64,000 nt of DNA from Nitrosovibrio sp. Nv6 (GTDB lineage: Bacteria > Pseudomonadota > Gammaproteobacteria > Burkholderiales > Nitrosomonadaceae), in NCBI RefSeq assembly GCF_900110495.1, contig NZ_FODX01000004.1, positions 124,001-188,000 on the forward strand. Direction: 5' to 3'. The notes below the pieces were generated by a model. It made no database searches, was not told where the DNA came from, and was given only the letters and a program-made list of their open reading frames with translations. Shown piece after piece: positions 10,540 to 21,734 of this stretch. How positions within the stretch are numbered: position 1 is the first letter of the stretch; every line of letters starts with the position of its first letter. A program made the translations under genes and the position numbers.

Positions 10540-11955
10540 TCAACCTTCAATTCCTTTGGAAAGACTGGGCGCCACCCCGCCCACCGATCCCGCACCCATT
10601 ATCAGTACTACGTCGTTGGCTTGCGCCACGCCATGGATGGCGGCTGGGAGTTCGTCCACAGCCTCGACAAAAATTGGCTCGATCTTGCCCAGCACTCTCA
10701 ACGCACGCGCCAGCGCCTTACTGTCGGCTGCAATCAGCGGCGCTTCTCCCGCGGGATAAACCTCGGTCAACAGCAGCACATCGACGGTCGACAACACTTT
10801 GACGAAATCCTCGAACAAATCTCGCGTACGGGTATAGCGATGCGGCTGAAACGCAAGTACCAGCCTGCGTTCGGGAAATGCGCCGCGAGCCGCTGCGATG
10901 GTGGCCGCCATCTCCACCGGATGATGACCGTAGTCATCTATCAGTGTGAATTTTCCATCCCTGCCGGTTTCATTTGCTGCCAATTCGATTTCGCCATAGC
11001 GCTGAAAACGCCGGTCCACACCCCTGAAGCCGGCCAGTGCCCGGACTATTGCCGCATCCGGCAAACCCACTTCATTGCACACGGCGATGGCCGCGAGCGC
11101 ATTTTGCACGTTATGCAATCCGGGCAGATTAAGCATGATCTTGAGTTTCCGGGTCTTGCCGTTAACGCCCACCAACGCGGTAAAATTCATTTGTCCTTCA
11201 CAGTGCCGGATATCGGCGGCACGAACCTGGGCGGTATCCGATAAGCCGTACGTGGTGATGGGCTTGGTAATAGCCGGCATGATTTCGCGTACGCTTGCAT
11301 CGTCCACGCACAGTACCGCCATGCCGTAAAAAGGCAGGTGCTGCACAAAATCGACGAATGCCTGTTTGAGCTTGCTGAAATCGTGTGCGTAGGTCTCCAT
11401 GTGATCCACATCTATATTGGTCACTACCGCCAGCACGGGCTGCAAATAGAGAAACGAGGCGTCGGATTCGTCCGCCTCCACCACGATGAATTCGCCACGG
11501 CCCAGCTTGGCATGAGAACCGGCCGCCTCCAATCTGCCGCCGATAACAAATGTCGGGTCCATTTCCGCTTCGGCCAAAATGCTGGCGATCAGGCTGGTGG
11601 TCGTGGTCTTGCCATGGGTGCCCGCAATGGCGATTCCCTGGCGCAGCCGCAGCAGTTCCGCCAACATGATGGCGCGCGGGACGACGGGCACATTACCCTC
11701 CCTTGCCGCCATGACTTCCGGGTTGTCTGCCTGGATCGCCGTCGAGGTCACGACGGCGTCAGCCGATGCCACATGGCTTTTCGCATGCCCAACATGAATA
11801 GTCGCCCCCAGTTTCTTCAAGCGGCGGGTAATGACAGTACTGGACAAGTCCGAGCCGCTCACCTCGTACCCGAGATTGAGCAGCACTTCCGCGATTCCGC
11901 TCATACCTGAACCGCCGATTCCGACAAAATGAACTCGTTTGACTTTATGTTTCAT
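10540..11955 (-). CDS. murC: UDP-N-acetylmuramate--L-alanine ligase
   Basis: 471 residues with the start at ATG 11955 ([20 protein letters not shown]). It adds L-Ala to UDP-MurNAc, the first stem-peptide step. The ATP loop is [15 protein letters not shown] and the central motif region follows ([20 protein letters not shown]). A frame opens at TTG 12006, but that adds 17 non-conserved residues; the ATG start places the Rossmann loop at the usual distance. It lies 53 bases after murG and about 80 bases before murB. Confidence 0.95.
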   Translation of the reverse strand: MKHKVKRVHFVGIGGSGMSGIAEVLLNLGYEVSGSDLSSTVITRRLKKLGATIHVGHAKSHVASADAVVTSTAIQADNPEVMAAREGNVPVVPRAIMLAELLRLRQGIAIAGTHGKTTTTSLIASILAEAEMDPTFVIGGRLEAAGSHAKLGRGEFIVVEADESDASFLYLQPVLAVVTNIDVDHMETYAHDFSKLKQAFVDFVQHLPFYGMAVLCVDDASVREIMPAITKPITTYGLSDTAQVRAADIRHCEGQMNFTALVGVNGKTRKLKIMLNLPGLHNVQNALAAIAVCNEVGLPDAAIVRALAGFRGVDRRFQRYGEIELAANETGRDGKFTLIDDYGHHPVEMAATIAAARGAFPERRLVLAFQPHRYTRTRDLFEDFVKVLSTVDVLLLTEVYPAGEAPLIAADSKALARALRVLGKIEPIFVEAVDELPAAIHGVAQANDVVLIMGAGSVGGVAPSLSKGIEG

Positions 11956-12008
11956 ATCTGCAATTTGCAAAATGTGAAGCGCAGCAGCACGATTGAAGAA
12001 CGGCAACG

Positions 12009-13103
12009 TTATTCATCAGCGCTTCCATTTTTATGCTTTATCATCGCCATGCACGCTTCCGCCACCAGCCTGGTCGCATCCGGTTTCGCCAGTTCGCGTG
12101 CCCGCATTGCCATTTCCATCAGTTGCTCCCGGCTGAACTCCATCAGTAAACCCGCCAGGCGTTCCGGGGTCAGTTCGTTTTGCGGTAGCAATACCGCGGC
12201 GTTCCTCTCACTTAGAAATTTCGCATTGCATGTCTGATGATCATCCACTGCGTACGGATAAGGCACCAGGATACTTGCCACACCAGCCGCGCTAAGCTCA
12301 GCAATAGTCAGCGCCCCGGCCCGGCAGATCACCAGATCGCAATCCGCGTACTGGGCAGCCATGTTGTCAATGAACGTGGTCAACTCGCCTTTCACTTCCG
12401 CCTCGGCATAATTTTTTCGCAGCGCCTCCAGATGCCTTGTTCCGGCCTGATGTGTCACCAACGGACGCAGCTTCTCCGGAATCTGCTTCATTGCCTGCGG
12501 CACGATGGTATTCAGCGCCTGAGCGCCCAGGCTGCCGCCCACCACCAGCAACTTCAATGGTCCGATCCGGGTGGCGTATCTTTTTTCCGGCGCCTCCAGC
12601 AAAGTGATTTCACGACGTACCGGATTACCGGAAAACACAATCCGTTTACCGTTTTTGATCGCTTCGGGAAAACCCAGTAACACTTTGTCAGCAAGTTTCG
12701 CCAATGTCCTGTTGGCCAGACCCGCAATCGAATTCTGCTCGTGTATCAGTAATGGCTTAGCCAGCAACGAGGCCATCATGCCGCCGGGGAAGGCCGGGTA
12801 ACCGCCCATACCCAGCACCACGTCGGGATGCACCCTGAGTATCACTTTCGCGCTCTGCCAGAATGCGAGTAACAGGCGCAGCGGTAGCAACACCCAGGTC
12901 CGAACGCTCTTGCCGCGCAAACCGGAAAAGCGGATGATTTCCAGGTCATGCCCTTGCCGGGGTGCGAGTGTTGTTTCCATTCCTCCCTCGGTTCCCAGCC
13001 ACACCACGCGCCATCCCGCAGTCTTCATATATTCCGCGACCGCCAGCCCGGGAAATACATGCCCGCCAGTTCCGCCCGCCATAATAAGAATGGTATGGAT
13101 CAA
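12009..13103 (-). CDS. murG: Lipid II synthase (N-acetylglucosaminyltransferase) MurG
   Basis: 364 residues, GT28 family. It transfers GlcNAc to lipid I on the inner face of the membrane. The N-terminal G-loop is [19 protein letters not shown], and the second G-loop is [12 protein letters not shown]. The C-terminal UDP-GlcNAc site is visible as [16 protein letters not shown] and [15 protein letters not shown]. It is 39 bases after ftsW in the dcw cluster. Confidence 0.97.
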   Translation of the reverse strand: MIHTILIMAGGTGGHVFPGLAVAEYMKTAGWRVVWLGTEGGMETTLAPRQGHDLEIIRFSGLRGKSVRTWVLLPLRLLLAFWQSAKVILRVHPDVVLGMGGYPAFPGGMMASLLAKPLLIHEQNSIAGLANRTLAKLADKVLLGFPEAIKNGKRIVFSGNPVRREITLLEAPEKRYATRIGPLKLLVVGGSLGAQALNTIVPQAMKQIPEKLRPLVTHQAGTRHLEALRKNYAEAEVKGELTTFIDNMAAQYADCDLVICRAGALTIAELSAAGVASILVPYPYAVDDHQTCNAKFLSERNAAVLLPQNELTPERLAGLLMEFSREQLMEMAMRARELAKPDATRLVAEACMAMIKHKNGSADE

Positions 13104-13142
13104 GTTAACATCCCGGCTTGAGGTTCATATTTCCGTCAGCTT

Positions 13143-14306
13143 TCATGCCGCATAACCCTTCATCAGTTGCCGGTTCTCCCAGTCCGCCCGCAACAGCACC
13201 GCCAGCGTGATACAGCTGGCAACAATACTGCTGCCACCGAAACTCATCAGCGGGAGCGTCAATCCTTTCGTCGGCAGCACTCCCATATTCACACCCATGT
13301 TGATAAAGGCCTGCACGCCCAGCCATACCCCGATACCTTGTGCCACCAGCGCGGGAAAATGCCGTTCCCGTACGGCCGCCTGACGGCCTATGATGAAAGC
13401 GCGTATCACCAGCCACGCAAAAAGCGCCACAACCGTTATGACTCCTGCGAAACCAAGTTCCTCTGCAATGACGGCAAGCAGGAAATCAGTGTGTGCTTCG
13501 GGTAGGTAAAAAAGTTTTTCCACGCTGCCGCCCAGACCGACACCCAGCCATTCGCCCCGCCCGAACGCAATCAGGGCATGGCTCAACTGGTAGCCTTTTC
13601 CGTAGGGGTCTTCCCATGGATCCATGAATCCGAGAAAACGCTGCATGCGGTAAGGTTCAATCCAGACCAGCGCCAATAGGCCGACCATCACAAAACCGAT
13701 CAACCCGGTGAACAGTTTCAGGTTTATTCCTCCCAAAAACAGTATCGCCATTGCAATGGCGGTGATAACAACGAATGAACCGAAGTCCGGCTCAAGCAAT
13801 AGCAGCACGCCCACGAGCAGCATGACGACCAGCATGGGAAGAAAACCTTTACGAAAACTTCCCAGATAAGCCGCTTTACGGACGGTATAGTTGGCGACGT
13901 AAATCACCATGAACAATTTCATGAACTCCGAGGGTTGAAAGTTTGCGACTCTCAACGATATCCAGCGTCGGCTGCCATTGACTTCGTGGCCTATTCCGGG
14001 AATCAGCACCAGCGCCAGCAGACACACGCCAATTAAAAACAGGTGGAACGAGTACTTCTGCCACATCTGCATCGGTACCTGGAATGCAATCAAACCGGCC
14101 AGCAAACCCGCCATTAAATAGACACCGTGCCGAACAACAAAATAAGCTGCGTAACCGTTGGTGCTCCGCCCTGCCTCGGCAATCGAGATGGAAGCGGAAT
14201 AAACCATCACCAGCCCCAGGCTCAACAACAGTATTGCGGACCAGATCAGGGACTGATCAAAATGGGGCAGCGCCTTCTGGTTTCCGATATCCTGCTGATA
14301 GATCAT
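13143..14306 (-). CDS. ftsW: Septal peptidoglycan glycosyltransferase FtsW
   Basis: 387 residues, SEDS family, with about ten hydrophobic segments. It polymerises lipid II at the septum with FtsI. Family-typical segments include [17 protein letters not shown] (near the conserved Asp/Lys face), [18 protein letters not shown] and the C-terminal [18 protein letters not shown]. Its start lies 13 bases after the murD stop, so the two are likely to be coupled. Confidence 0.96.
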   Translation of the reverse strand: MIYQQDIGNQKALPHFDQSLIWSAILLLSLGLVMVYSASISIAEAGRSTNGYAAYFVVRHGVYLMAGLLAGLIAFQVPMQMWQKYSFHLFLIGVCLLALVLIPGIGHEVNGSRRWISLRVANFQPSEFMKLFMVIYVANYTVRKAAYLGSFRKGFLPMLVVMLLVGVLLLLEPDFGSFVVITAIAMAILFLGGINLKLFTGLIGFVMVGLLALVWIEPYRMQRFLGFMDPWEDPYGKGYQLSHALIAFGRGEWLGVGLGGSVEKLFYLPEAHTDFLLAVIAEELGFAGVITVVALFAWLVIRAFIIGRQAAVRERHFPALVAQGIGVWLGVQAFINMGVNMGVLPTKGLTLPLMSFGGSSIVASCITLAVLLRADWENRQLMKGYAA

Positions 14307-14319
14307 CAGTTAATGATGC

Positions 14320-15798
14320 TTATGAAGCATGTCTAATCTCGTCTGCAATGGCCGGTCTGCAACTGCCGGCTTGTATTTGCCTGATCGCCGCAACAAAAGC
14401 CTCGGCGCGGTGAGCATAATTCCTGAACATGTCGAAGCTTGCACATGCGGGCGACATCAGTACCGCATCGCCATCCTGTGCCAGCCCAAAGCTTTTCTGC
14501 ACCGCGTCTTCCATCGTGGGTGCGTAATGCAGCGGCACCCCGCACTGACCTATCGCGGTTGCGATTTTTCCCGCGTCGCGCCCGATCAGCACCACAGCCC
14601 GCACGTGTTCCGCTACCGGTCCGGTCAAAGGTGAAAAGTCCTGTCCCTTGCCGTCTCCACCCGCTATCAAAACCGCCCTTTGCCGCATACCATTCAAGGC
14701 CGCGACCGTCGCCCCTACGTTGGTACCTTTCGAATCGTCGTAGAAGGTAATGCCGCTGAATTCAGCAACCTTCTCCATTCGATGCGGCAAACCCTTGAAT
14801 TCCCGCAATGCCTGCAATAACGGCTCAAATGGCAGAGCGATGGCACGGCATAGCGCCAGGGCAGCCAGCGCGTTCGCCGCATTGTGCAGGCCGCTGACGC
14901 AAAGCTCACTGGTCTTCATCAGACGGGTGTTTCCCTGTGCCAGCCAGGTATTTTCGCCTTCGCGCAATACACCGAAGTCGCGTTCGCCTTGTGGCGTATC
15001 CACGCCGAAAGTGATCTGCTTTCTCCCCATCAATGCCATTTCGCGAACGATGGGATCGTCACGATTCAATACCTGGACGCCTCGGCGATCAAAGGCTTCA
15101 CCGGTGTTGCCACTGGAGCCGCCATCAGGGCTGCCATTGGGGCCGCCGAGAAATATCCGCGCCTTGGCAGCGGCATAATCGTGCATCCCCGCATAGCGGT
15201 CGAAATGGTCCTCGCTTAAATTCAGCACCGTTGCTGCATTGGCGCCAAGGCTTCGCGTGGTTTCCAACTGAAAACTGGAAACCTCCAATACCCACGCCTG
15301 GGGCAGTTTTCCTGAATCCTCCCGCCGCATGAGCGCATCCAGCACGGCTGGGCCGATATTCCCCGCTACCTCGACATCCCGGCCCGCTGCCTTTACCATT
15401 GCCCCTGTCATGGCGGTCACGGTCGTCTTGCCGTTGGAACCTGTAATGGCCAATATTGCTGGCCTTGGCATGCCGGATTGCGCGATTGCCAAAGCAAAAA
15501 GCTCCACATCGCCCACCACGGGAACACCCTTCTCCGCCGCCTGCCGGATAAATGGTTCCGCCAGCGCTACGCCGGGACTGATGGCGATAAGATCGAGGCC
15601 GGCAAAAGTCTCAGCCGAAAATGGCCCTACCGTTATCCGGACGTGAGGCACGGCCTGTTTTAATTCATGCAGGCAGGGCGGGTTCGTACGGGTGTCGGCC
15701 GCACGTACGTCCGCTCCCTTGCGTGATAACCATTTGGCCATGGAGAGCCCGGACTCCCCCACTCCAAGCACTAATACGATTTTTCCATGCAAGTTCAT
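14320..15798 (-). CDS. murD: UDP-N-acetylmuramoylalanine--D-glutamate ligase, with a Gly/Ser-rich insert
   Basis: 492 residues, longer than the ~440-460 typical of MurD. It adds D-Glu to UDP-MurNAc-L-Ala. It shows an N-terminal Rossmann loop (VLGVGESGLSMAKWL), the ATP loop ITGSNGKTTVTAMTG and the central NLSEDHFDRYAG. Part of the extra length is a low-complexity loop rich in Gly, Ser, Asn and Pro at about residues 216-232, between ARIFLG and VQVLNRDDP. It is encoded by GC-rich short repeats near 15100-15150. The catalytic motifs are intact, so it should be active. It is followed by ftsW after 13 bases. Confidence 0.95.
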   Translation of the reverse strand: MNLHGKIVLVLGVGESGLSMAKWLSRKGADVRAADTRTNPPCLHELKQAVPHVRITVGPFSAETFAGLDLIAISPGVALAEPFIRQAAEKGVPVVGDVELFALAIAQSGMPRPAILAITGSNGKTTVTAMTGAMVKAAGRDVEVAGNIGPAVLDALMRREDSGKLPQAWVLEVSSFQLETTRSLGANAATVLNLSEDHFDRYAGMHDYAAAKARIFLGGPNGSPDGGSSGNTGEAFDRRGVQVLNRDDPIVREMALMGRKQITFGVDTPQGERDFGVLREGENTWLAQGNTRLMKTSELCVSGLHNAANALAALALCRAIALPFEPLLQALREFKGLPHRMEKVAEFSGITFYDDSKGTNVGATVAALNGMRQRAVLIAGGDGKGQDFSPLTGPVAEHVRAVVLIGRDAGKIATAIGQCGVPLHYAPTMEDAVQKSFGLAQDGDAVLMSPACASFDMFRNYAHRAEAFVAAIRQIQAGSCRPAIADEIRHAS

Positions 15799-15811
15799 AA
15801 GGCTTTGGATT

Positions 15812-16897
15812 TCATCTCAACTTCAATGTCGACAATCCAAACAGCACCAGCATCATGGTGATGATCCAGAACCGCACCACTACCTGATTTTCCTTCCAGC
15901 CCTTCAATTCGTAGTGATGATGCAGCGGCGCCATGCGAAAAATACGTCTGCCGACCAGCTTGAACGAAGCAACCTGCAACATCACGGATAAGGTTTCCAC
16001 CACAAATACGCCGCCCATGATGACCAATACGACTTCCTGGCGCACGATCACGGTCACGATTCCGAGTGCGGCGCCCAGGGCCAGTGCACCCACATCGCCC
16101 ATGAACACTTCGGCCGGGTAAGCGTTGAACCAGAGAAAGGCGAGTCCCGCACCTGCCAGTGCACCGCAGAAGACCGCCAGTTCGCCTGCATCGGGGATAT
16201 GCGGAATACCGAGATATTTTGCGAATACGGCATGTCCCGCCACATAGGCGAAAATGGCGAGGGCGCTGCTGATCATCACTGTCGGCATGATGGCCAGACC
16301 ATCAAGCCCGTCAGTCAGATTCACCGCATTGCTGGTACCCACTATGACAAAATAGGCAAGTGCCACAAACCCGGTTATGCCAAGCGGTATCGCCACTTGT
16401 TTGAAGAACGGAACAATCATGGTCGTCTGTGCTGGCAGCTCGGCCGTTAAAAAAAGATATAGCGCCACCAGGATCGCAATTGCCGATTGCCAGAAGAGTT
16501 TTGCTCTGGCAGAGAGTCCCTTCGGATTGCGATATACCACCTTACGGTAATCATCGACCCAGCCGATAATGCCGAAACCCAGCGTGGTCAGCAGCACCAC
16601 CCAAACGTAGCGATTGCTCAAATCCGCCCACAGTAGCGTGGAAACGGCAATGGATACCAATATCAGCGCGCCGCCCATAGTGGGTGTACCCGCTTTGATT
16701 AGATGGGTTTGCGGCCCGTCATCGCGTACCGATTGTCCGATCTTGTAAGCCGTGAGCTTGCGTATCATGGCGGGGCCGACTACGAACGAAATCGCAAGAG
16801 AGGTCAGCGCAGCCAGAACCGTACGCAATGTAATGTAATGAAAGACATTGAAAACCCGTATATCCTTGGCAAGCCATTGTGCAAGTTCTAGCAGCAT
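15812..16897 (-). CDS. mraY: Phospho-N-acetylmuramoyl-pentapeptide transferase
   Basis: 361 residues with about ten membrane segments. It makes lipid I from UDP-MurNAc-pentapeptide and undecaprenyl phosphate. Diagnostic motifs are the Asp pair region [16 protein letters not shown], the [10 protein letters not shown] motif and the C-terminal [13 protein letters not shown] with the metal-binding histidines. It is separated from murF by 114 bases, the longest gap so far in the cluster, and lies 13 bases before murD. Confidence 0.97.
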   Translation of the reverse strand: MLLELAQWLAKDIRVFNVFHYITLRTVLAALTSLAISFVVGPAMIRKLTAYKIGQSVRDDGPQTHLIKAGTPTMGGALILVSIAVSTLLWADLSNRYVWVVLLTTLGFGIIGWVDDYRKVVYRNPKGLSARAKLFWQSAIAILVALYLFLTAELPAQTTMIVPFFKQVAIPLGITGFVALAYFVIVGTSNAVNLTDGLDGLAIMPTVMISSALAIFAYVAGHAVFAKYLGIPHIPDAGELAVFCGALAGAGLAFLWFNAYPAEVFMGDVGALALGAALGIVTVIVRQEVVLVIMGGVFVVETLSVMLQVASFKLVGRRIFRMAPLHHHYELKGWKENQVVVRFWIITMMLVLFGLSTLKLR

Positions 16898-17011
16898 GGC
16901 AACCGCCGGAACAAGCCTTCATTCTTCGAAACACGCAAAGGCAAAAATTGGATCAGCCTGCTCATGATTTCCATATAGCTAAAATTGATGAACCCGAGTC
17001 AAGAGTCAAGA

Positions 17012-18394
17012 TCAAGAGTCATGTCTGATATGCTTGACCACCCTCTCCATCTGCATGAAGCGCGACCCCTTTATCAGCAGCGTCGCATCGGGATCCAGCA
17101 GGTTTTCCACTTCGGCCAGCAAATCCTCGATTTTCTCGAAATGCCGTGCGCCGCTGCCAAATTTCTCCGCGGTATGTGTGCTCAATTCCCCCAGCGCCAG
17201 TAATTTGTCAATCCCGGCGATGCGCGCTTCGATACCGATGCGCTCGTGAAAATCTCTTGCGCCGCCGCCCAGTTCCCCCATGTCGCCAAGTACCAGTATT
17301 TTTTTACCTTTGGCTTTTGCCAGCACAGCCAGCGCGGCCCTTACCGAATCCGGATTGGCGTTATACGTGTCGTCTATCACGGTTGCGTCATGCAGCCCGC
17401 GTATTCGCTGCATGCGGCCCTTCACCCCGCGAAATGCGCCTAATCCCGACGCTATCGCTTTAGCGCCAATCCCTATTGCCACGGCTGCTGCCGCCGCTGC
17501 CAGCGCATTTCGCACGTTATGTTCACCGGGAACCTGCAATTCCACGTCCTCTACCCCGTCAGGCAGAAGCAGAGCCATTCTGCTGCCAAAGAAATCGGAC
17601 TGATAACGAGCGCCGACCGTTGGTTTCCCCCCGAGTCCAAAATCCACCACCCGTCTGTTGCCGGCGAGTTTGCGCCACAGAGGAGCGTGCCGATCATCAG
17701 CATTGATGACGGCGATTCCTTGTTGATCGAGTCCCTCGAAAATCTCGCCCTTGGCGCAAGCCACTGCTTCCACGGAACCCAGCCCTTCAACATGCGCTTC
17801 CCCTGCATTGGTGATCAGCGCCACGCCTGGTTTTACCAGAGCCGTCAAGTACGAGATTTCGCCGGAATGATTCATGCCCATTTCCAACACCGCATAGTCA
17901 TGCCATTCGCGCAATCTCAAAAGCATCAGCGGCACGCCAATATCGTTGTTGAGGTTGCCTTCCGTCGCCAGTACCCTGGCAGAGCTGTTTATCTGCCCCG
18001 CCGCCCCGACCACCCGCTGCAAGATCGATGCGACCATTTCCTTTACCGTAGTCTTGCCATTACTGCCGGTCACCGCAATGACCGGGATGCTGAAGCGTCC
18101 CCGCCAGTGGGCAGCCAGCTGACCCAATGCCGTCAGCGTATTCTCCACCAGTATCAGAGGAATGCCCGGCTCCCTGGTTTTGGCACCAGCATCCCGATAA
18201 ATCATTGCCGCCACTGCGCCCTTTTCCTTCGCTTCGCCAATAAAATTGTGACCGTCGAATTTGGGCCCTCTCAGAGCGACAAATAAATCGCCGCGCTGCA
18301 CGGACCGGCTATCGGTACTGATTCCGGTAAAATGCGCGTCCTGGCCAAACCATTCGCTGCGCAGAGCACCGGCTGCTTCCTGCACTGTCATCAT
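17012..18394 (-). CDS. murF: UDP-MurNAc-tripeptide--D-alanyl-D-alanine ligase
   Basis: 460 residues. It completes the cytoplasmic stem peptide by adding D-Ala-D-Ala made by Ddl. The ATP loop is VTGSNGKTTVKEMVAS; the central region contains EMGMNHSGEISYLTALV and the C-terminal domain has DDTYNANPDSVRAAL. The start overlaps the murE stop by 4 bases. Confidence 0.97.
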   Translation of the reverse strand: MMTVQEAAGALRSEWFGQDAHFTGISTDSRSVQRGDLFVALRGPKFDGHNFIGEAKEKGAVAAMIYRDAGAKTREPGIPLILVENTLTALGQLAAHWRGRFSIPVIAVTGSNGKTTVKEMVASILQRVVGAAGQINSSARVLATEGNLNNDIGVPLMLLRLREWHDYAVLEMGMNHSGEISYLTALVKPGVALITNAGEAHVEGLGSVEAVACAKGEIFEGLDQQGIAVINADDRHAPLWRKLAGNRRVVDFGLGGKPTVGARYQSDFFGSRMALLLPDGVEDVELQVPGEHNVRNALAAAAAAVAIGIGAKAIASGLGAFRGVKGRMQRIRGLHDATVIDDTYNANPDSVRAALAVLAKAKGKKILVLGDMGELGGGARDFHERIGIEARIAGIDKLLALGELSTHTAEKFGSGARHFEKIEDLLAEVENLLDPDATLLIKGSRFMQMERVVKHIRHDS

Positions 18395-19956
18395 GCTTGT
18401 AACGGTGCTGTATCCATCAGTATTCCCCTGGCGACATCGGTGTCGCTGAACGGGAGTTTTTTCCCGTCTATTTCCTGATACGCTTCATGTCCCCGTCCCG
18501 CGATCAGGACGATGTCACCCTTCCGTGCGCCACGAATCGCCTGTTGAATAGCCGCCGCCCTGTCCCTCTCGATGTGATAATCGGCCCTTGCGCCTGCCAC
18601 GATCTCGCTGATAATGACATCGGGGTTCTCGGTCCGCGGGTTGTCACTGGTGATAATGACTTCGTCCGCCAGTTGCGTTGCAACTTCACCCATTAACCGG
18701 CGCTTGCCGCGGTCGCGCTCCCCTCCGCAACCAAATACGCAGATCAATCTTCGGCTCCGGGTTTCCGCTTCTGTGTCACCCCTCGGGTCAGCATGAAGAA
18801 TTTCTCGCAGCGTGTTCAATACTTTTGTCATTGCGTCTGGCGTATGAGCATAATCCACCACAACGAAAGGCTGTTCACCGCCCCCTATCTGCTGCATTCT
18901 GCCTGCTACAGGCTGAGCTACGCGCAAGGCTCGCACTGAGTCGGCCAACGTGATGCCGCTGGCCAGCAGGGTTGCAAGCACGCCCAGCAGATTTGAAGCA
19001 TTGAAGCGTCCCACGACATCAGTTTTAAATTCCAGATGTTCAGCTTCAAATTCAACATCAAACTCCAGACCCTGAGGGCTCGCCCTGAGGCTGCGTCCAC
19101 GAAGCATTTTGAATTTGTCATCCGGGAACTGAGCCGGCGGTTCGGTAAACCCATACCCGATTATCTGCGTTTCCGTTCCTTCCAGATCGTTCAGCAAGCT
19201 GACGCCGAATGCATCATCAAGATTGAGCACGGCATACTTGAGCCCCGGCCAATGGAATAATCGCGCTTTTGCCGCGGCGTACGCTTCCATGCTGCCGTGG
19301 TAATCGAGATGATCGCGCGACAGATTCGTGACCATGGCGACCGCAAAAGCCGCACCGTTGATACGCTCTTGCACAATCCCATGCGAGGACACTTCCATCG
19401 CCACACAATGGGCGCCGCGTCGTAAGAAATCCGCCATTTTACCGTGCAATAGCACCGCGTCAGGCGTTGTATTGGCGGTTAGTTCCAACTCTCCGGGAAA
19501 GCCCATCCCCAGCGTGCCGATAACTGCGGTTTTCCTATCCAGCGCGGTCATCGCCTGTGCAATCCAATGGCTGCAGGAAGTCTTGCCATTCGTTCCCGTA
19601 ATACCGACGAGCCATAATTTCCGCGATGGATGGCCATATATATGATCGGCAATAATGCCCGCTCTGGCTCGCAACTCGGGTACTGGCAAATTGGGCGTTT
19701 TCCACGCCGGGTCCCATAAGAAACCGGCAGGATCCCAAAGTACCGCGTTTGCTCCTGCCGCAATGGCTTGAGGGATGAATTTGCGAGCGTCGGCCTTCTC
19801 CCCCGCATAAGCAAGAAACGTATCTCCCGGCTTAACCATGCGGCTATCCGTAACAAGACTACTGATCCCGACACCCAGATTATCAAGCGCATGACAGTTA
19901 AAGTATGGCTTCGGTTTTTCCGGAAACTTATTTCGAATAGCGGGTCTTGAACTCAT
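18391..19956 (-). CDS. murE: UDP-MurNAc-L-Ala-D-Glu--meso-diaminopimelate ligase
   Basis: 521 residues. It adds the third stem-peptide residue. The ATP loop is ITGTNGKTSCSHWIAQ. The motif DNPRTENP, which selects meso-diaminopimelate over lysine, is present, so the wall is of the usual Gram-negative type. It overlaps ftsI upstream and murF downstream by 4 bases each, implying coupled translation. Confidence 0.97.
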   Translation of the reverse strand: MSSRPAIRNKFPEKPKPYFNCHALDNLGVGISSLVTDSRMVKPGDTFLAYAGEKADARKFIPQAIAAGANAVLWDPAGFLWDPAWKTPNLPVPELRARAGIIADHIYGHPSRKLWLVGITGTNGKTSCSHWIAQAMTALDRKTAVIGTLGMGFPGELELTANTTPDAVLLHGKMADFLRRGAHCVAMEVSSHGIVQERINGAAFAVAMVTNLSRDHLDYHGSMEAYAAAKARLFHWPGLKYAVLNLDDAFGVSLLNDLEGTETQIIGYGFTEPPAQFPDDKFKMLRGRSLRASPQGLEFDVEFEAEHLEFKTDVVGRFNASNLLGVLATLLASGITLADSVRALRVAQPVAGRMQQIGGGEQPFVVVDYAHTPDAMTKVLNTLREILHADPRGDTEAETRSRRLICVFGCGGERDRGKRRLMGEVATQLADEVIITSDNPRTENPDVIISEIVAGARADYHIERDRAAAIQQAIRGARKGDIVLIAGRGHEAYQEIDGKKLPFSDTDVARGILMDTAPLQA

Positions 19957-21734
19957 ACGTCACCCTTGCCATCCTTTGGCCCGGGTGCTGCCGTCAGCGA
20001 CATTACGCTGCCGATGGGCGCGTCATTGGGCACATTCAGCAAACGCAGGGCGCCAGCCATGACCCGGCTGAATACCGGCGCCGCAACCGCCCCGCCAAAA
20101 TATTGTCCGGCCGACGGCTCATCCAGCATGACTGCAATGACAAACCTTGGGTTGGAAGCCGGCGCGTAGCCGACAAAGGTGGATAGATAACGGTTTTTTG
20201 CGTAGCCGTTACCTTCCAGCTTGTGCGCAGTGCCCGTCTTCCCCGCCACCCGGTAGCCGCTGATCTGGGCTTGCGGTGCGGTGCCGCCCGGCTGCGCCAC
20301 CATTTCCAGCATTCTGCTGACAGCGAGAGCGGTGTCCGGCGACAGTACGCGCTTTCCAGGCGGAACCGAATCGAGCCTCAATAGCGATACCGGTTTCAAT
20401 TCACCTTGTCCGGAAAACAGCGTGTAGGCGCGCGCGAGTTGCAGCAGACTCACAGCGATGCCATGACCATACGACATTGTTGCCTGCTCGATCGGGCGCC
20501 AGGTATGGTAGGGGCGGAGCTTTCCGCCGACTTCTCCGGGAAATCCTGAACCGGTTGGCGTGCCAAATCCTGCCTCGCTCAGCATTTCCCATAATGTTTG
20601 CGGCGGCAATGACAACGCAATTTTTGCCGAGCCGACGTTACTGGATTTCTGGATCACTTGCGCGACCGTCAGCGGGCCCTCCTGATGCGCATCGCGTATT
20701 GTCGCCCTACCTATGGAAAATGTGCCGGGGGCTGTTTCGAAAACGGTATCGGGTGTTATGCTCCCGGCCTCGAGCGCTGCGGCTATCGTAAATGGTTTCA
20801 GTGTCGAACCCGGCTCGAATACATCCGTCAAGGCCCTGTTACGCGCTCGGCCGGCCTTCATGCTCGCCCGGTTATTAGGATTGTAGGCAGGGAGGTTAAC
20901 GAGCGCCATCACCTCGCCTGTCTGTGCATCCAGTACCACGATCCCGCCTGCCTTGGCTTTGTTGACTTCCATTGCCTGCTTTAATTCACGGTAAGCGAGA
21001 TACTGAATTTTACTATCTATGGAAAGCGCAATGTTCTCCCCTGACCTCGGCGCGCGGATACTTTCCACATCCTCGACAATATGTCCCTTTCGATCCTTGA
21101 TGACGCGGCGACTTCCGGGTTTGCCCGCCAACTCGTCCTGCCAGGCCAGCTCAATCCCCTCCTGCCCCTTGTCATCCACATCGGTAAAACCAAGGACATG
21201 AGCTGTCAACTCCCCCGCTGGATAATAACGACGGTATTCCCGCTTGAGAAACACGCCCGGCATGTTGAGTTCAACTATTCGGGCGGCGACTTCCGGCGAT
21301 AAGTGCCGCTTCAGGTATACAAAATCACGCTTTGGTTCAGGCTTCCGGCTGCCGTGGATGCCGCCCTGCGGCCCACGCCGAGGTCCCTCAAGCCGTTGGC
21401 GGAGTTCCTTTATATCCAGGTCGATCAGATTCGCCAGTTTTCTTAATTGCTCGGGTGTTGCATTCATGTCTTGAGGACTCGACCATACCGATTCCACCGG
21501 CGTGCTGATCGCAAGTGGTTCGCCACGCCGATCCGTGATCATTCCGCGATTTGCGCTCATTTCGAGTACACGGCTGTAACGCGACTCGCCCTTCTGTTGC
21601 AAAAAACCGTTGTGCATTCCCTGCAGATAGGCGGCGCGCCCCGCCAATCCCGCCAACCCCAACAGCAATAACGCCGCCAACAGGCGTGAGCGTCCTGCGG
21701 GCAAGATGATACGGGGCGCATGACCGGGCTTCAT
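19953..21734 (-). CDS. ftsI: Septal transpeptidase FtsI (PBP3)
   Basis: 593 residues. One N-terminal membrane segment (about 16-34), a pedestal domain and a class B transpeptidase domain. The active-site motifs are all visible: SxxK as GSTLKPF, SxN as KSSNVGS, and KTG as AGKTGTAHKLEG. It cross-links septal peptidoglycan with FtsW. It overlaps ftsL and murE by 4 bases each. Confidence 0.97.
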   Translation of the reverse strand: MKPGHAPRIILPAGRSRLLAALLLLGLAGLAGRAAYLQGMHNGFLQQKGESRYSRVLEMSANRGMITDRRGEPLAISTPVESVWSSPQDMNATPEQLRKLANLIDLDIKELRQRLEGPRRGPQGGIHGSRKPEPKRDFVYLKRHLSPEVAARIVELNMPGVFLKREYRRYYPAGELTAHVLGFTDVDDKGQEGIELAWQDELAGKPGSRRVIKDRKGHIVEDVESIRAPRSGENIALSIDSKIQYLAYRELKQAMEVNKAKAGGIVVLDAQTGEVMALVNLPAYNPNNRASMKAGRARNRALTDVFEPGSTLKPFTIAAALEAGSITPDTVFETAPGTFSIGRATIRDAHQEGPLTVAQVIQKSSNVGSAKIALSLPPQTLWEMLSEAGFGTPTGSGFPGEVGGKLRPYHTWRPIEQATMSYGHGIAVSLLQLARAYTLFSGQGELKPVSLLRLDSVPPGKRVLSPDTALAVSRMLEMVAQPGGTAPQAQISGYRVAGKTGTAHKLEGNGYAKNRYLSTFVGYAPASNPRFVIAVMLDEPSAGQYFGGAVAAPVFSRVMAGALRLLNVPNDAPIGSVMSLTAAPGPKDGKGDV

